Below, piece after piece: positions 4,462 to 5,636 of a stretch of 5,636 nt of DNA. Both the position numbers and the translations under genes were made by a program. Origin of the DNA: Brevibacillus sp. (GTDB lineage Bacteria > Bacillota > Bacilli > Brevibacillales > Brevibacillaceae). The first letter of the stretch is position 1. Every line of letters starts with the position of its first letter. Location of the stretch: NCBI GenBank assembly GCA_029240815.1, contig JARDZO010000323.1, positions 1 to 5,636 on the forward strand. Direction: 5' to 3'. Under the pieces are notes generated by a model, which made no database searches, was not told the DNA's origin, and saw only the letters and a list, made by a program, of their open reading frames with translations.

Positions 4462-4887
4462 ATGAAAATCGTCTTTATCTTATCCTCGGCTACCATTCTG
4501 CTCTTCCTTTCCATGCTCCATCTATACTGGGTAGTCGGTGGAAAATGGGGACTGGAGGCTGCCATCCCCCGTACAGAAGATGATACCCGCCGCCTCTTTT
4601 CACCAGGAAAGGCTGCGACAGTAGGCGTGGCGTTATTGATTCTCTTTGCCAGTTATCTGCTTCTAGCTCAGAGCGGCTTCCTGTATGCTCTCCTGTCTGA
4701 GAAGCTGATCCGATGGGGGTGCATCTTTTGCGCAGGCGTCTTTTTCCTCCGGGCGGTGGGTGATTTCCGCTATGTTGGATTTTTTAAGCGAGTCAGGCAA
4801 ACTCGTTTTGCACGAAACGATGCGTGGATTTATTGCCCGCTCTGCCTGTGGCTCGGACTTGCGTTTGTTCTCGCTGTGACTGCGTGA
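4462..4887 (+). CDS. DUF3995 domain-containing membrane protein
   Basis: The 141-residue product fits the DUF3995 family (PF13160) of small four-helix membrane proteins of unknown function. Helices are visible at about 3-19, 52-70, 84-98 and 122-140. Family-typical blocks are LHLYWVVGGKWG (19-30), the proline-containing segment AAIPRTEDD (33-41) and LRAVGDFRYVGFFKRVRQTRFARND (96-120), which lies between helices 3 and 4 and is rich in arginine, so it is likely cytoplasmic. There is no signal peptide beyond the first helix. ATG 4462 follows AGGAGG (4448-4453) by eight bases. It lies 105 bases after the TetR-family gene with no terminator between, so co-transcription is likely, and a copy of the shared operator stands in the gap. 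A role as a target of the regulator is inferred; transported or sensed compounds are unknown. Confidence 0.9.
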   Translation: MKIVFILSSATILLFLSMLHLYWVVGGKWGLEAAIPRTEDDTRRLFSPGKAATVGVALLILFASYLLLAQSGFLYALLSEKLIRWGCIFCAGVFFLRAVGDFRYVGFFKRVRQTRFARNDAWIYCPLCLWLGLAFVLAVTA

Positions 4888-4914
4888 GTACTGTCGCGTG
4901 GATCGCACGCACGA

Positions 4915-4962
4915 AAGCCCCCGTCCACAAGTTTCCATTCGTGGTAGACGGGGGCTTCTTTT
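4915..4962 (+). terminator. Terminator shared by the convergent DUF3995 and PHP genes
   Basis: An 11-bp stem AAGCCCCCGTC (4915-4925) / GACGGGGGCTT (4947-4957) is followed by CTTTT on the plus strand. Inner bases CAC and GTG can extend it past a small bulge. On the minus strand it lies immediately after the PHP gene stop, but the T run there is only three bases, so it is a better terminator for the plus-strand gene. Confidence 0.88.
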
Positions 4963-5636
4963 CACTGCGTATCCTTTTTCCCTTTTCGTTTCGCGGCCAG
5001 CTGACGCAGCCGCTCCACCGCTTCCATCGGTGCCGTATGCGTCCCGAGCATCGCATGAAACGGCTCTTCCCCGCGCCAACCGTGGAAGTCAGAACCGCCC
5101 GTCATGACGAGACCATGTTCATTCGCCCAAGCCGTGTAACGGGCGCGCTGTTCGGCATTGTTGTCCGGATGGTTCACTTCAATACCGTCCAACCCAAAAG
5201 CAATCAGCTCTAGCACCAAATCATCGGCGTCATACAACCCCGGATGCGCCAGAACTGCCGCTCCCCCAGCCTCTTTGATCAAGGTAATGGCTTCCTGCGG
5301 AGTGATCCGCGGTGGATTGACGTAAGCAGCGCCTTCCTTACCCAAGTATTTCTCAAACGCCTCATTGATGGACGTGACCACGCCGAGCTCCATCAGTTCT
5401 TCGGCGATATGGGGTCGCCCGATATTCTTGTCCGTTCCTTGCTTGCGTCGATACACATTCTCCAGCGTGATGGGGATGCCCAACTCCTGCAGACGAGCGA
5501 TCAGAAGCTGATTGCGCTCATGTCTCGTTTCCCGCAGGCCCACCAGGCGCTCTTGAAAAGCGGCATCCTCATAAGGAACAAAATAGCCGAGTACGTGAAT
5601 ATCTTGTCCCCGTCCCACAGAGCTGACCTCTACGCC
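4962..5636 (-). CDS. PHP domain metallophosphoesterase, C-terminal part (5' end outside window)
   Basis: The frame is open from the window edge (5636) to TGA (4964-4962), giving 224 residues without the start. It belongs to the COG0613 group of PHP phosphoesterases, which includes E. coli RNase AM (YciV/TrpH) and 3',5'-nucleoside bisphosphate phosphatases. Metal-binding residues visible in the fragment are Glu3 (GVEVS), His14 (IHVLGYF), His76 (GRPHIA), His131 (LAHPG), probably His156 (EVNHPDN), and Asp183 and His185 (GSDFHG). The inserted helical region (about 35-125) is typical of this group. The N-terminal DxHxHT motif expected about 45 residues earlier is not in the window. The C-terminus is a basic tail (AAKRKGKKDTQ). 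A GTG at 5618 exists but would cut off conserved residues, so it is not the start. It is convergent with the DUF3995 gene. Substrate specificity cannot be told from the fragment. Confidence 0.92.
   Translation of the reverse strand, partial: GVEVSSVGRGQDIHVLGYFVPYEDAAFQERLVGLRETRHERNQLLIARLQELGIPITLENVYRRKQGTDKNIGRPHIAEELMELGVVTSINEAFEKYLGKEGAAYVNPPRITPQEAITLIKEAGGAAVLAHPGLYDADDLVLELIAFGLDGIEVNHPDNNAEQRARYTAWANEHGLVMTGGSDFHGWRGEEPFHAMLGTHTAPMEAVERLRQLAAKRKGKKDTQ

Noticed and set aside
1..5636. CRISPR array, insertion sequence, toxin-antitoxin, phage or retron components
   Set aside because: No direct-repeat array, transposase, terminal inverted repeats or related protein motifs are visible on either strand.

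Overview
The window reads as a chromosomal segment of a low-to-mid GC Gram-positive (Firmicutes, Bacillales), most likely Brevibacillus or a close Paenibacillaceae relative. The reasons are strong AAGGAGG-type ribosome binding sites, encoded tRNA CCA ends, Rho-independent terminators, a Bacillus-type PgpA/YutG (LtrC-like) protein, and relatives of the Bacillus subtilis YjcF, YjcG and YjcH proteins. The genus is an inference. There is no phage, IS, CRISPR or other mobile element visible.

Layout. Positions 12-307, minus strand: a two-gene tRNA operon (CAU-anticodon tRNA, probably tRNA-Ile2, then tRNA-Val-GAC) with a clear promoter and a terminator. Positions 465-631, minus: an easily missed 47-residue cysteine-rich ORF with a CCGGSCNGC motif, preceded by a 7-codon leader ORF whose stop overlaps its start codon, and containing a 15-bp stem that pairs fully only in the minus-strand RNA. 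Positions 788-1378, minus: PgpA-family phosphatidylglycerophosphatase. Positions 1651-3705, plus: a yjcH-like esterase, a yjcG-like 2H phosphoesterase and a yjcF-like GNAT acetyltransferase. This group is interrupted by a small membrane protein gene on the opposite strand (2358-2516) that ends 2 bases from the esterase stop. Positions 3775-4887, plus: a TetR-family regulator and a DUF3995 membrane protein, each preceded by a copy of the same ATACG-N4-CGTAT palindrome, so probably one autoregulated unit. Positions 4962-5636, minus: the C-terminal 224 residues of a PHP-domain metallophosphoesterase whose start lies outside the window.

The genes are mostly housekeeping or poorly characterised. 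The points that stand out are the short cysteine-rich and single-pass membrane genes, the loss of the first HxT catalytic motif in the YjcG homologue, the paired operators of the TetR/DUF3995 module, and a hairpin between yjcG and yjcF that overlaps a possible alternative start of yjcF.
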